DNA of 64,000 bases from Cecembia rubra (lineage in GTDB: Bacteria > Bacteroidota > Bacteroidia > Cytophagales > Cyclobacteriaceae): assembly GCF_003014575.1 (NCBI RefSeq), contig NZ_PYGF01000005.1, forward strand, positions 62,001 to 126,000, in the 5' to 3' direction. Of this stretch, positions 26,532-36,500 are shown one piece after another. Under the pieces are notes generated by a model. The model saw nothing but the letters and a program-made list of their open reading frames with translations, had not been told where the DNA came from and ran no database searches. A program made the position numbers and the translations under genes. Position 1 is the stretch's first letter. Each line of letters begins with the position of its first letter.

Positions 26532-27950
26532 ATGAAGCAATCAATCAAATTCTTAATTCTGACTTTTGGAATATTGTTTTTATTCCAAAGCTGTGAGATG
26601 ACATCTTTATTTGAAGAGGATAAATCTCAATCAATTTTAGAGAAGGAAGAAAAATTTCAACTCTCGCTATTAGGTAATGAAGCCTTTAGGTTGTCTTTTT
26701 TGGGATCAGATCTAGATTACCCGGACTACTTGATAGAAATGATTAATGGCTTTATCGAAGTGAATATTAACACTTACAGGGTAAGTCTTATCAGTAGGGA
26801 AGTCAATAATCCAGAATCAAACAATGTAACAACAACATTTACCTACCTTGTAACAGGTACAGGAGTTTCTCCAAGTTTAGATAACTTTGCATTGGAAATC
26901 CCAAATTGTGCGGGAACTCCGGTTTCTTGGACCCAAAGAAATGCTTCATCCATAAGTGCAGGTTTCTTAATTTGGAATAGCTCAGTACCTGCCAACAGCC
27001 AGCAAATATTTAGTGTTACTTACCCGGGAAGAGTCGGCCTTGGTCTGATCAATGCAAGAGTAACCAAGGGCAGTAATTCAATTACCCAAAGGGTTTTAGG
27101 GCCTTGTAAGGGTATTTATTCCATTAATGGTAGTATCTATATTGATTCTAATTCGGATGGTTCTAAACAATCTTCTGAATCAGGTCTTGGAGGATTTCCC
27201 ATACAGTTGATCAATAATGACAAGCCTGATACCCCATTAGGTACCATCAGCACCAAAACAGACGGTTCATTTGAATTTTATGTTTTTGAAGGAAATTATT
27301 CCATAAAAGTAGTAGATGACCTTATCAACAGAAATTACAATCCCACAGGTGATACAAAGAGAAATATCGGATTAGTCAATTCAAATATTTCTAACCTTGA
27401 TTTTGGTTACAAGATTGATTCACGAAAAATGATAAATGAGTTTGAATCAGGGGCTATCCTTTTGGACACAAGAGATGTAAAGTTCTGGACTGCTGAACTG
27501 AGAAATCCTGGCAGAAATAATTCAACTTATTCAAGAGCCCAAATGATTCAATTTCTAACTGAAATCGAAGGTTTGCTATTACCGGTACCATTCCAATTTG
27601 GTTCTGATAAATTAACTACGGCATTGGACATCATCACCAGGCCCATTAGATCAAATGTTGATGCTTTCTTACAGCAATTGCTTACAGCAGAACTGAACAT
27701 TGTCAGTGGAAGGGGAGCCAAAAAATTGGACAGCAATGGAGTTAGGATTTCAGACAATGATTTCAATAATGCCTTACTGTTGTATGCCGAGCCGTTAGCA
27801 TGTCAAGCATTGGGCGCTTGTTCTACTACTCCAACAACCAACAATGCCAGGGTATCTTCAATCATGTATTCTGCTTTCACTGATTTATCAGATGGAACAT
27901 CCGTACTTTCCTCCTTTAATGGGACAGGAGGGATAAGGACAAGTAGATGA
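26532..27950 (+). CDS. Lipoprotein with SdrD B-like domain
   Basis: A 472-residue lipoprotein: signal FLILTFGILFLFQSC with lipid-accepting Cys21. The middle (about 195-265) is an SD-repeat B/Cna-B-like beta-sandwich: GSIYIDSNSDGSKQSSESGL, then GTISTKTDGSFEFYV and EGNYSIKV. The Asp-rich start resembles a calcium-binding loop. The flanking regions (a Thr/Ser-rich N-terminal sandwich and a C-terminal helical part after about 300) are not recognised. It lies 19 nt before a large periplasmic-sensor kinase, so it may be a surface or periplasmic partner that presents a ligand or mechanical cue; this is inference. Confidence 0.75.
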   Translation: MKQSIKFLILTFGILFLFQSCEMTSLFEEDKSQSILEKEEKFQLSLLGNEAFRLSFLGSDLDYPDYLIEMINGFIEVNINTYRVSLISREVNNPESNNVTTTFTYLVTGTGVSPSLDNFALEIPNCAGTPVSWTQRNASSISAGFLIWNSSVPANSQQIFSVTYPGRVGLGLINARVTKGSNSITQRVLGPCKGIYSINGSIYIDSNSDGSKQSSESGLGGFPIQLINNDKPDTPLGTISTKTDGSFEFYVFEGNYSIKVVDDLINRNYNPTGDTKRNIGLVNSNISNLDFGYKIDSRKMINEFESGAILLDTRDVKFWTAELRNPGRNNSTYSRAQMIQFLTEIEGLLLPVPFQFGSDKLTTALDIITRPIRSNVDAFLQQLLTAELNIVSGRGAKKLDSNGVRISDNDFNNALLLYAEPLACQALGACSTTPTTNNARVSSIMYSAFTDLSDGTSVLSSFNGTGGIRTSR

Positions 27951-27969
27951 TTTTTATTATTTTTGTTAA

Positions 27970-30900
27970 ATGCGTAGTATATTTTTAACCAGCTGTGTTT
28001 ATGTAATTCTTATTATTTCAAAAGCGGGGGCTCAAGAGCTCCCGCTTACTCATTTTACTACAGCCAATGAAACCAATCCATTGCCCTCTAATATGGCAAC
28101 CCATGTCTATCAGGACAGAATGGGGTTTTTATGGATGAGCGTTTTTTCCTCGGGTCTAATTCGGTACGATGGAGCCAAAATGGATTTATATGCCCTAGAG
28201 GACGGCTTGCCTGACCTGGGAATCTGGCAGATAATGGAAGATGATACAGGACATTTATGGGCATCTAGCAATGGTGGGATGGTTGTTTCTGAAAAACCTC
28301 TTTCTGCATACAGGGAAGGAAAACGCATAAAGTTCACCACTGTTTTTGATGGAATTAAACTCCATAATGAAGCATTGACTATCAACCACCTCGCTGTGGA
28401 TAAGGCAGGAAAAATCTGGGTGGCCACTATCAATGACGGGATTATTGGATACCATATCAACGGACTTGGCAAAATTTCGGTAGACACATTGACAACCAAT
28501 TTTACAGGTAAAATAAATCTTGCCGTAAGCTCAATTTACCCGCTCAAAAATGGGGGCATTTTGGTTGGATTGGAGGGGGGCATTTTGGCAGAGTATTTTC
28601 AGGGAAAAGGCCACATTCGTTACCAATCATCATCAAGCAATTATGATCACCACTTGGTAGCAGTTTTTGAAGATCAGGAAGAGAAGATCTGGGCATTCAG
28701 ACAAAATGGAGATTTATTAAAATTTGAAAATATAGGAGAGACGCCCATTCTGATTTCTCAGGAAGCCCAGACCAATATTTCTGGAATTTTTGAAATGGAG
28801 GAAGGGATTATTTGGACTTCCAATGCCGCCACCGGAATAACGAGGATTGATAGGAATACAGGCGAAAAACTGGGAACATACAGCAGGTCCAATGGATTAT
28901 TGAGCGACAATATTTTCAATATTTATAAAGATAGGGAAGGAAATATCTGGATTGCCCAATCCGGTGGTGTTTCCAAATTGCGCTTCAATTTTAGGGCTTT
29001 TGAGAATTTCAGTGCACAATCTTTGTCCAACGAAAAGCCGGTCTTGCCTTCTTCTAAGGTAAATTCAATTTTGGTGTCTAGCAGAATTTCCTCACCTTGT
29101 AGGCTTTGGATAGGTACGGAAAGTGGATTGGCTTGTGTTCACAGTAATGGAAAATCTACAATATTTTTGGAAAAGGATGGGTTGATTGGTGATTGGGTCA
29201 ATGGATTGGGTGAAGATGCCAAAGGCAGGATTTGGATAGGGACTACCCAAGGTTTGAGCGGGATTGTTTATGACCAAAATTTGATCCCTAAAGGAGCTTC
29301 TGATGTTAGAAGCATCAGGATCAACAATAAAGGTGCGTATTTATTTTCAATCCCCAATACCCCCCCCATCATAGCATTCGAAAAACTAATGTTGCCTGAT
29401 CAGAAGGCTGGGAAAATTGAATCATTTTGGTTTCCTGGTTTCCGAGGAATGCTTGCAATATTGAATGGGGAAATATTCGAATTTGGCATAGAGTCCGGAT
29501 TGCCTTCTTCATTGTATAAGTCCGTCGCCATTGATCCCCTTGGTTTTGTGTGGGTTGGAACGCTGGATAAAGGAATTTACAAAAGCAAAATTCCAATCAC
29601 CTCTGGATTGATTGATGATCAAGCAATAAATAATAGTTCGCTTTTTGGTCAATTTTGGGCCCAGGAATCTGGGGGACTCACCAACCACATAGAAAAAATG
29701 GTATGGCATAAAGGAGTTTTGTGGCTAGGTACACAATTGGGACTGATTAAACTGGATCCAGATACAGGTAAACTACTTGCTTTATACAATACAGATTCAG
29801 GTCTTCCTGCGAATAACACCATAAGTTTCGCAGTATCTCAAAATGACGGGAATTTTTGGCTGGGTACCAATAAAGGTTTAACTGAATTTGACCCGGTAAG
29901 GGCAGAGGTGGTTAAGACTGTGTCAAAATTGGATGGTTTAATTGACAATGAAGTTTGGTTATACGGTTCTGTACAAACCGATGAAAATGGACAGGTTTAT
30001 TTTGGGTCGGGAAATGGTCTTTCCATTTATCATCCATATTTTGATCAGATCAATGAAGTTCCCCCCTTGCTTGAGTTTACTTCAATAGATAAAGCTTCTG
30101 CTTTTGAAGGAAGGAATGAAATTACATTTGAATATGCAGCACTGAGCTTTGCTAATGTGGCAGGAGTAAAGTACAAGACTCGACTAATTGGCTATGAGGA
30201 CAAATGGTCTGAACCATCTACTATCAGGAGATTAAGGTACACCAACCTCCCTGCATATTTTTGGGCAAAGGAATATATCCTTGAAGTGATGGCCATCAAT
30301 GAAAGTGGTATAGAATCTACATCACCTATTCGTTATTCGTTTTATGTTCAACCTGTTTGGGCGTTGAGGTGGTGGGCATTTTTATTTTATTTATTTGTTT
30401 TTGGATTATTGACTTGGCTTATCCATGATTATCAAAGAAAGAAAGTAATCAAAAAAGAAAGGGATGCAGCCCGCTTAAGAGAAGCAGAGCTTCATGCACA
30501 AACTGCTACCGCAAGGTCAATGGCGGCAGAAGCTGAAGCAAAGGCTTTGCAAGCAGATGTAGAGAAAAAAGCCATAGAATTGGAGAAAATTCAAGTTTTG
30601 GAGACAGCTTATAATGAGCTAAAATCAGCGCAGAACCAACTTATCCAAGCTGAAAAAATGGCCTCTTTGGGTAGGTTAGCGACAGGTATTGCCCATGAAA
30701 TTAAGAACCCGCTCAATTTCATCAATAATTTTGCCTCAGTGACTGTAGATCTTGTTGGTGAACTTGAAGTAGCCATTAATGCTCAGGATTTAGAGGAAAT
30801 TGAATACCTTATTTCCTGTTTGAAAGAAAACTCTTCCAAAATTGAGAAACACGGAAAAAGGGCAGATGCTATTGTTCAATCCATGGCCCAACATGCTAAA

Positions 30901-31404
30901 GTCAGCAAGTCATCTTTTGATTTTGTGGACCTTAATTCACTTGTAGAAAATTACCTTGATTCTGCAATAAAAAATAAAAAATCCAAAACCCCTGAATTTG
31001 GGGTTGACTTTTCTTTAGATCTTCAACAAAACTTAGGGAAAGTTAAACTCTTTGGTCAAGAGTTTGGCCAAGCAGTACTTAATATCATCGGAAACGCATT
31101 AGATGCTGTTTGGTCTAAAAAGAAGGAGAGTGGTTCTGATTTTGAACCAAAGCTAAAAATCAGTACCAAACAGGTAGAGGATTTTGCGGAAATCCGAATA
31201 GCAGACAATGGCCTAGGAATCCCTGAAGACATTAGGGAGCGGATATTTGAACCATTTTTCACAACCAAGCCAACAGGAGAAGGAACTGGTCTTGGCCTCA
31301 GTTTGGCATATGATATTATAACCCAAAGCCACAATGGCTCCTTGACAGTAGAAACAGAGCCCGGGTCAGGGACAGTATTCATTATTAGAGTTCCAAACAC
31401 TTAA
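27970..31404 (+). CDS. Periplasmic beta-propeller (Reg_prop/Y_Y_Y) sensor histidine kinase
   Basis: A 1144-residue sensor of the type common in Bacteroidota. A signal peptide (about 1-22) leads into two seven-bladed propellers built of Reg_prop repeats (MGFLWMSVFSSGLIRYDG, GHLWASSNGGM, GRIWIGTTQGLSG, NFWLGTNKGLTEFD), then a Y_Y_Y domain (about 700-790), one membrane helix (about 797-817), a long coiled coil, and the kinase core: GIAHEIKNPLNFINNFAS with His909, NIIGNALDAV, ADNGLGIPEDI, GTGLGLSLAYDI. Unlike classical hybrid two-component systems it has no receiver or AraC domain, so a separate regulator is needed. No regulator gene follows: the next gene is convergent, 8 nt away. Confidence 0.92.
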   Translation: MRSIFLTSCVYVILIISKAGAQELPLTHFTTANETNPLPSNMATHVYQDRMGFLWMSVFSSGLIRYDGAKMDLYALEDGLPDLGIWQIMEDDTGHLWASSNGGMVVSEKPLSAYREGKRIKFTTVFDGIKLHNEALTINHLAVDKAGKIWVATINDGIIGYHINGLGKISVDTLTTNFTGKINLAVSSIYPLKNGGILVGLEGGILAEYFQGKGHIRYQSSSSNYDHHLVAVFEDQEEKIWAFRQNGDLLKFENIGETPILISQEAQTNISGIFEMEEGIIWTSNAATGITRIDRNTGEKLGTYSRSNGLLSDNIFNIYKDREGNIWIAQSGGVSKLRFNFRAFENFSAQSLSNEKPVLPSSKVNSILVSSRISSPCRLWIGTESGLACVHSNGKSTIFLEKDGLIGDWVNGLGEDAKGRIWIGTTQGLSGIVYDQNLIPKGASDVRSIRINNKGAYLFSIPNTPPIIAFEKLMLPDQKAGKIESFWFPGFRGMLAILNGEIFEFGIESGLPSSLYKSVAIDPLGFVWVGTLDKGIYKSKIPITSGLIDDQAINNSSLFGQFWAQESGGLTNHIEKMVWHKGVLWLGTQLGLIKLDPDTGKLLALYNTDSGLPANNTISFAVSQNDGNFWLGTNKGLTEFDPVRAEVVKTVSKLDGLIDNEVWLYGSVQTDENGQVYFGSGNGLSIYHPYFDQINEVPPLLEFTSIDKASAFEGRNEITFEYAALSFANVAGVKYKTRLIGYEDKWSEPSTIRRLRYTNLPAYFWAKEYILEVMAINESGIESTSPIRYSFYVQPVWALRWWAFLFYLFVFGLLTWLIHDYQRKKVIKKERDAARLREAELHAQTATARSMAAEAEAKALQADVEKKAIELEKIQVLETAYNELKSAQNQLIQAEKMASLGRLATGIAHEIKNPLNFINNFASVTVDLVGELEVAINAQDLEEIEYLISCLKENSSKIEKHGKRADAIVQSMAQHAKVSKSSFDFVDLNSLVENYLDSAIKNKKSKTPEFGVDFSLDLQQNLGKVKLFGQEFGQAVLNIIGNALDAVWSKKKESGSDFEPKLKISTKQVEDFAEIRIADNGLGIPEDIRERIFEPFFTTKPTGEGTGLGLSLAYDIITQSHNGSLTVETEPGSGTVFIIRVPNT

Positions 31405-31412
31405 TATTCCTA

Positions 31413-33584
31413 TTAGCCTTGCATTGGAAGGATTATTTTAAATGTAGTTCCTCTTCCAAATTGGGAAACTATATTTATCTCCCCCCCATGCGCCTTCACG
31501 ATATCGTGTGTAATACTCAGTCCAAGGCCTGTGCCTTCTGTTCCCTTTTTGGTCGTGAAGAAAGGCTGCAGGATTTTGTCCTTGATTTCATCAGGGATTC
31601 CGGGGCCGTTGTCTTCTACGGAGATTTCTACCCCTAAATCCCCTGCCTCTCCGGCAGGAAGGCCTGTAGGGGACTTTACAGCCTTGTTACGGACGGTGAG
31701 CTTGGGATGGTAAGCTTCTAGACCTGCCAGGTCTAGTTTACTCCTCATCGCATCAAATGCATTATTACACAGATTGATAATCACCCTTGTAAAATCCTCT
31801 CTGACTAGGGGGACCTCCTTAATTTCTTTATCCAAATCCAATTCGATCTCCACATCTATCGGATTCTTCCCAGCCCGCATGCCGTGAAAACTCAGGTTGA
31901 CGTATTCCTTGATCAGCGCATTGAGGTCGGCGGGTTCCTTTTTGCCTGATCCTCCTCTTGAATGCTGCAACATAGAGGTCACAATACCATTGGCACGGCT
32001 GCCGTGCTCGTGTATTCTCTTTAAATTGGCTTTTATATCCTCCAAAATCTCATCTTCAATTTCGTCTTCCTCAGTCCTTGGTCTTGTTTCTTGGCTCTTG
32101 ATTCTTGTCTCTTTTACTTCATCTAATAGCTCCAAACTCACTTCAGAAAAGTTATTCACAAAATTCAGTGGGTTCTTGATCTCATGGGCAATGCCTGCGG
32201 TTAGTTGGCCGAGTGAGGCGAGCTTTTCTTGTTGGACAAGTTGGGCTTGGGTGGATTTGAGATTGTCAAGCGATTGACTTAACTCTGCGGTTCTTTGAGC
32301 CACTTGTTTTTCCAAGATTGTATTCTGATCAATTACAAGATCTTTCTTTTCCTTCTCTACTTGCAATCGTTCCCTAAATAGAAGAATGAATCGGTAGCCA
32401 ACTGCAATGGTTACTATAACAAGTTGTCCTGTAATTGAAATATGGTTGTAATCGAAAGGAAGAGGGACCAATTGGGGAATAATAACGACCACTAAAGCCA
32501 GCCCAATAAATATTGAGAGCGGTTCTTTTAAGGAGAAGTAAATTATACCGGATAAAAGGAAGATGCCTCCATAAATTGCCATAAATACCGAAACTAAAGC
32601 GTTGTTTTCAAAATAAATTGATAAAGGAAGGAGAAAACCTGAGAAAAACAGAACTATTATGGTCCAGATCATAAACCTATCTAAGCTCCTGTGTTTCATT
32701 GGAAGATTGACAAAAACCCTGTAAAACTGGAGTGTGACCACCACATTTATAATGGCAGCCAAAATACCAAAATAGAGCCCATATTTAGGGTTTTCGGGAT
32801 AGAGCAGCGGAGTCCATGGGTCGGAAGACCAACCGGTTAAAAATTGTATGTTGGCCGTGGTAAGGAAAACAAAAAACCAAAAGGAAGTCCTGTCCCTAAG
32901 GTAAAAAAACATGATCAAGGAAAGGATCCAGATGATAAGATAAGAGCCTAGGAGTATCAGATCACGCTTTTCCAACGTGTACTCCGGAAGCGCGATGGAT
33001 GGATCATAGATCGTCAGCTTAGGGAAGAAATCCGTCAGAGCGTCATTTTTTTTGATATGGACCCAAAGAATCGTGCTGCTTCCTGAGGAGAGACTTAAGT
33101 TCAATAGGGACTGCGTGTGCCGACTATTGTAGTCCCTTTGAGAGGCGGGGACAAAAGACCCGGTAATCCCGGATTGGCCAAGCTGCCCATCCTGTATGGC
33201 ATAGGATCTTATTTCCGAGAAGTTGTTTGTAAATCCAAAACCAGTGTAGGAGTTCTCCAGATGCATTAGCCAATTGTGGAGATCCACCTCACTGACAAAT
33301 TCAACGGCGAACCAATATTTCTCAAAATGCTTAATAATTTTTTTATTCGGATCGACCTCTAATATCTGCCCGTCTTTGATATCCCCTTTCAGAATATCCT
33401 GAATGGATAAGGGACTTTCACCTTCTTTGATAACCCAGCCGGGTTGAGGCAATTCCTGTATGGATTTGTACGAGTCAATGGTGACAGAAACAGGAGCAGG
33501 AATCTGCCCGTCCTGTGCAATGGCTATTGTAAAACAAGTCATTGTTAGGATCAAAGAAAAAAGCAGAGGGCAGGTCTTTTTCAT
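31413..33584 (-). CDS. 7TMR-DISM histidine kinase
   Basis: A 723-residue kinase: signal peptide (MKKTCPLLFSLILTMTCFTI), periplasmic 7TMR-DISMED2-type domain (about 30-200), seven helices (about 205-395), coiled coil, then the kinase core with His467 in GIAHEIKNPLNFVNNFSE, NLCNNAFDAM, EDNGPGIPDEIKD and GTGLGLSITHDIV. The linker between the dimerisation helices carries a charged repeat (ETRIKSQETRPRTEEDEIED). The ATPase domain has an insertion, SPTGLPAGEAGD, encoded by a palindrome. From about 31480 to 32260 the DNA is nearly identical to the adjacent giant kinase gene. The start is set by TGATATG: ATG 33584 is one base past the upstream stop, and the longer frame to 33659 lies inside that gene. 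Confidence 0.92.
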   Translation of the reverse strand: MKKTCPLLFSLILTMTCFTIAIAQDGQIPAPVSVTIDSYKSIQELPQPGWVIKEGESPLSIQDILKGDIKDGQILEVDPNKKIIKHFEKYWFAVEFVSEVDLHNWLMHLENSYTGFGFTNNFSEIRSYAIQDGQLGQSGITGSFVPASQRDYNSRHTQSLLNLSLSSGSSTILWVHIKKNDALTDFFPKLTIYDPSIALPEYTLEKRDLILLGSYLIIWILSLIMFFYLRDRTSFWFFVFLTTANIQFLTGWSSDPWTPLLYPENPKYGLYFGILAAIINVVVTLQFYRVFVNLPMKHRSLDRFMIWTIIVLFFSGFLLPLSIYFENNALVSVFMAIYGGIFLLSGIIYFSLKEPLSIFIGLALVVVIIPQLVPLPFDYNHISITGQLVIVTIAVGYRFILLFRERLQVEKEKKDLVIDQNTILEKQVAQRTAELSQSLDNLKSTQAQLVQQEKLASLGQLTAGIAHEIKNPLNFVNNFSEVSLELLDEVKETRIKSQETRPRTEEDEIEDEILEDIKANLKRIHEHGSRANGIVTSMLQHSRGGSGKKEPADLNALIKEYVNLSFHGMRAGKNPIDVEIELDLDKEIKEVPLVREDFTRVIINLCNNAFDAMRSKLDLAGLEAYHPKLTVRNKAVKSPTGLPAGEAGDLGVEISVEDNGPGIPDEIKDKILQPFFTTKKGTEGTGLGLSITHDIVKAHGGEINIVSQFGRGTTFKIILPMQG
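31631..31672. repeat. Intragenic palindromic element, copy 1
   Basis: CCTGCC (31642-31647) and GGCAGG (31653-31658) form the core, with outer CCCCT and AGGGG arms. It encodes the GLPAGEAGD insertion in the ATPase domain. The same element, in a more perfect form, lies at 33801-33842. Confidence 0.6.
31718..31736. repeat. Second intragenic palindrome
   Basis: CTAGACCTGCCAGGTCTAG is a perfect palindrome with 9-bp arms and a single central base, inside the kinase coding sequence (encoding LDLAGLE). The copy at 33888-33906 in the neighbouring gene has one arm mismatch. Confidence 0.6.
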
Positions 33585-33585
33585 A

Positions 33586-36500
33586 TCAGGAATTATTAGG
33601 AAGGTTAATTGTAAAAATTGATCCATTCGCGTCTGACTCGACAGATATACTTCCCCCATGCGCCTTCACGATATCGTGTGTAATACTCAGCCCAAGGCCC
33701 GTCCCTTCTGTTCCCTTTTTGGTAGTGAAGAAAGGCTGAAGAATTTTATCCTTGATTTCTTCAGGGATGCCAGGGCCATTGTCTTCTATGGAGATTTCTA
33801 CCCCTAAATCCCCTGCCTGTCCGGCAGGCAGGCCTGAAGGGGACTTTACAGCCTTGTTACGGACGGTGAGTTTGGGATGGTAAGCTTCAAGACCTGCCAG
33901 GTCTAGTTTACTCCTCATCGCATCAAATGCATTATTACACAGATTGATAATGACCCTTGTAAAATCCTCCCTGACTAAGGAGACCTCCTTAATTTCTTTA
34001 TCCAAATCCAATTCGATCTCCACATCAATCGGATTCTTTCCCGCACGCATGCCGTGAAAACTCAGGTTGACGTATTCCTTGATCAGCGCATTGAGGTCGG
34101 CGGGTTCCTTTTTGCCTGATCCTCCACGTGAATGCTGGAGCATGGAAGTCACAATGCCGTTAGCACGGGAACCGTGTTCGTGAATTCTCTGCAAATTGGC
34201 TTTAATATCCTCCAAAATCTCATCTTCAATTTCGTCTTCCTCAGTCCTTGGTCTTGTTTCTTGTCTCTTGATTCTTGTCTCTTTTACTTCATCTAATAAC
34301 TCCAAACTCACTTCAGAAAAGTTATTCACAAAATTCAGTGGGTTCTTGATCTCATGGGCAATGCCTGCGGTGAGTTGGCCGAGTGAGGCGAGCTTTTCCT
34401 GTTGGACAAGTTGGGCTTGGGTGGCCTTTAATTCACTCATGGCAGATTCCACTTTGGCTTTGGCCAGTTCCAGTTTGTTGAAATCCTCATATCGGGCATA
34501 GGCCGTAGAGAAAGCTTCGGCAAGATTTTGCACCAGTTGGAGTTCCCCATCTATGAGTGGAGCATCATTTCCTACATACAACATACCTTGCAGGAAGGGA
34601 AGGAAATGCAGGTAAAGGTCTGTGGGGCGATTTTCGGTTACATATTTTTCGGTACTCGCCATAGCCCCTTGCTCGACCAGATTCCGGGTAAACTCTGCAA
34701 AGGCTGCCTCATCCATATGGTCCTTATAGGACTGCTTTTGCTGCCAATGTGACACAATTTGACTCGTCTGCTCGGTTGCCTGATAGGGCAAGTGGAAAGC
34801 AGCAATGGATTTTCCGTCTGGTGTAGAAAGAAATGCCTGCACTTCCTGCTTTGCTTGATCCATAATAAATACCCCACATCGGATAAAGGGTACACCGAGA
34901 ATCTTTAATTCATTCCAAATAAGGGGTTGGATCCTTTCCAAGTCGCTTGTGGTACGCATGGAGGCGATTTCAGCACGCACCCGGTCAACCGATGCACGTT
35001 TGGTGGCTTCCAAAGCCTGCGCTTCAGCTTTTTGGAGGTCTAGGAAACGTTGGTACACGTTGCCAAACTCATTGGAAATACGCCGGGTAATCTCCCTTGC
35101 CTCATCTGATGGCGGACTGCTTGCGCTATAACCTAAGTAACCATATTTGCAGTATCCTTCAACAACATATTGACCAACTGGAAAGTCCTCTGGTTGGGGA
35201 AGTTCATTTTCTGGCGGGTTCCCCAACATCTCTTTAACATGGCTACTTATCTCGGGAATAATTTCACTTGGAAAATACATTACATCCACTTCCCGGGGCC
35301 GTCCCAACTTCAATTCCTGAATTTTGTCGTACCATACAGAGGATATATCCAGGTCTATTTGCCCACTGGAAAACAATCTCGCGCCCTTACTACCGGTCAT
35401 CCGGTATGTCATGCGATTATTTTCTAAATCAAGTAGTGAAAGATGACAGAAAACCGGTTTTAAATCAAGAAGAGTAAATTGCTCAAACACAACGGTAAGG
35501 AAATCACTGAGCTCATCGCTGTGCTGCATGGCCATGGCCTTTGCCCTAATACGCTCGAGAGACAATTGGATTTGGGATTCCCTCGCTTGAGCTTCTGCTT
35601 TTTGAAGGTCTAAGAAACGCTGATACACGTTGCCGAATTCACTGGCAATACGGCGCGTGATTTCTTTTTCCTCCTCTGATGGCGGTCTACTTGCGCTATA
35701 TCCTAGGTATCCATATTTGCAATTTCCCTCAGTGATATATTCACCATTTGGGTAGTCTTCTGGTAGCGGACGATCATTCTCTGGAATTTTATCCAATATT
35801 TCTTTGAAGATTTCGCCTATTTCAGGAAGTTTTTCAACGGGAACAAATAGCACGTCCACATCGGTAAAGCGTCCTGATTTCCAGGCCTCTACTTTTTGTT
35901 TCCATACCGGTGAGGCATCCAGATCTATTTCTTGGGTAGCTATTAAAGTAGCGCCATTTTTTCCAGTCAGCCTGAAAATACTTCGGTTATTTTCAAGGTC
36001 TAGAAATGCAAGATGACAGTTGACAGGGTTCAGGTTGAGCACGTCAAATTGTTCAAATACAACGGTAAGGAAATCACCAAGTTCATCGCTGTGCTGCATG
36101 GCCATGGCCTTGGCCCTGATGCGCTCGAGGGACAATTGGATTTGAGATTCCCTCGCTTGTGCTTCTGCTTTTTGAAGGTCGAGGAAGCGGATGTAGGCCT
36201 GCTCAAATACTTTTGCAAATCTTCTTAGCAGAGTGAGGTCGGATTCGGTAAAAGTGTGCCCCGACCAGCTGTCGATTCCTAATACTGAGTTTTTTTCAGC
36301 AGCAAAAGAAAATGTCCAATCAGGTAAATCAAATGGTTCAGGAAATTTAGACCTGTTGTAGCGTTGTACATACCTGAAATAGTCATTTTTTCCCTCCCCT
36401 GAGTAAACTCTGTTTAAAGACTGTCGATTATCTGTTGATTCCCATAAATCCCTGATAATTTCATTATCCAACATTTGTTCCTCAAAAGGCAGGTCAATAA

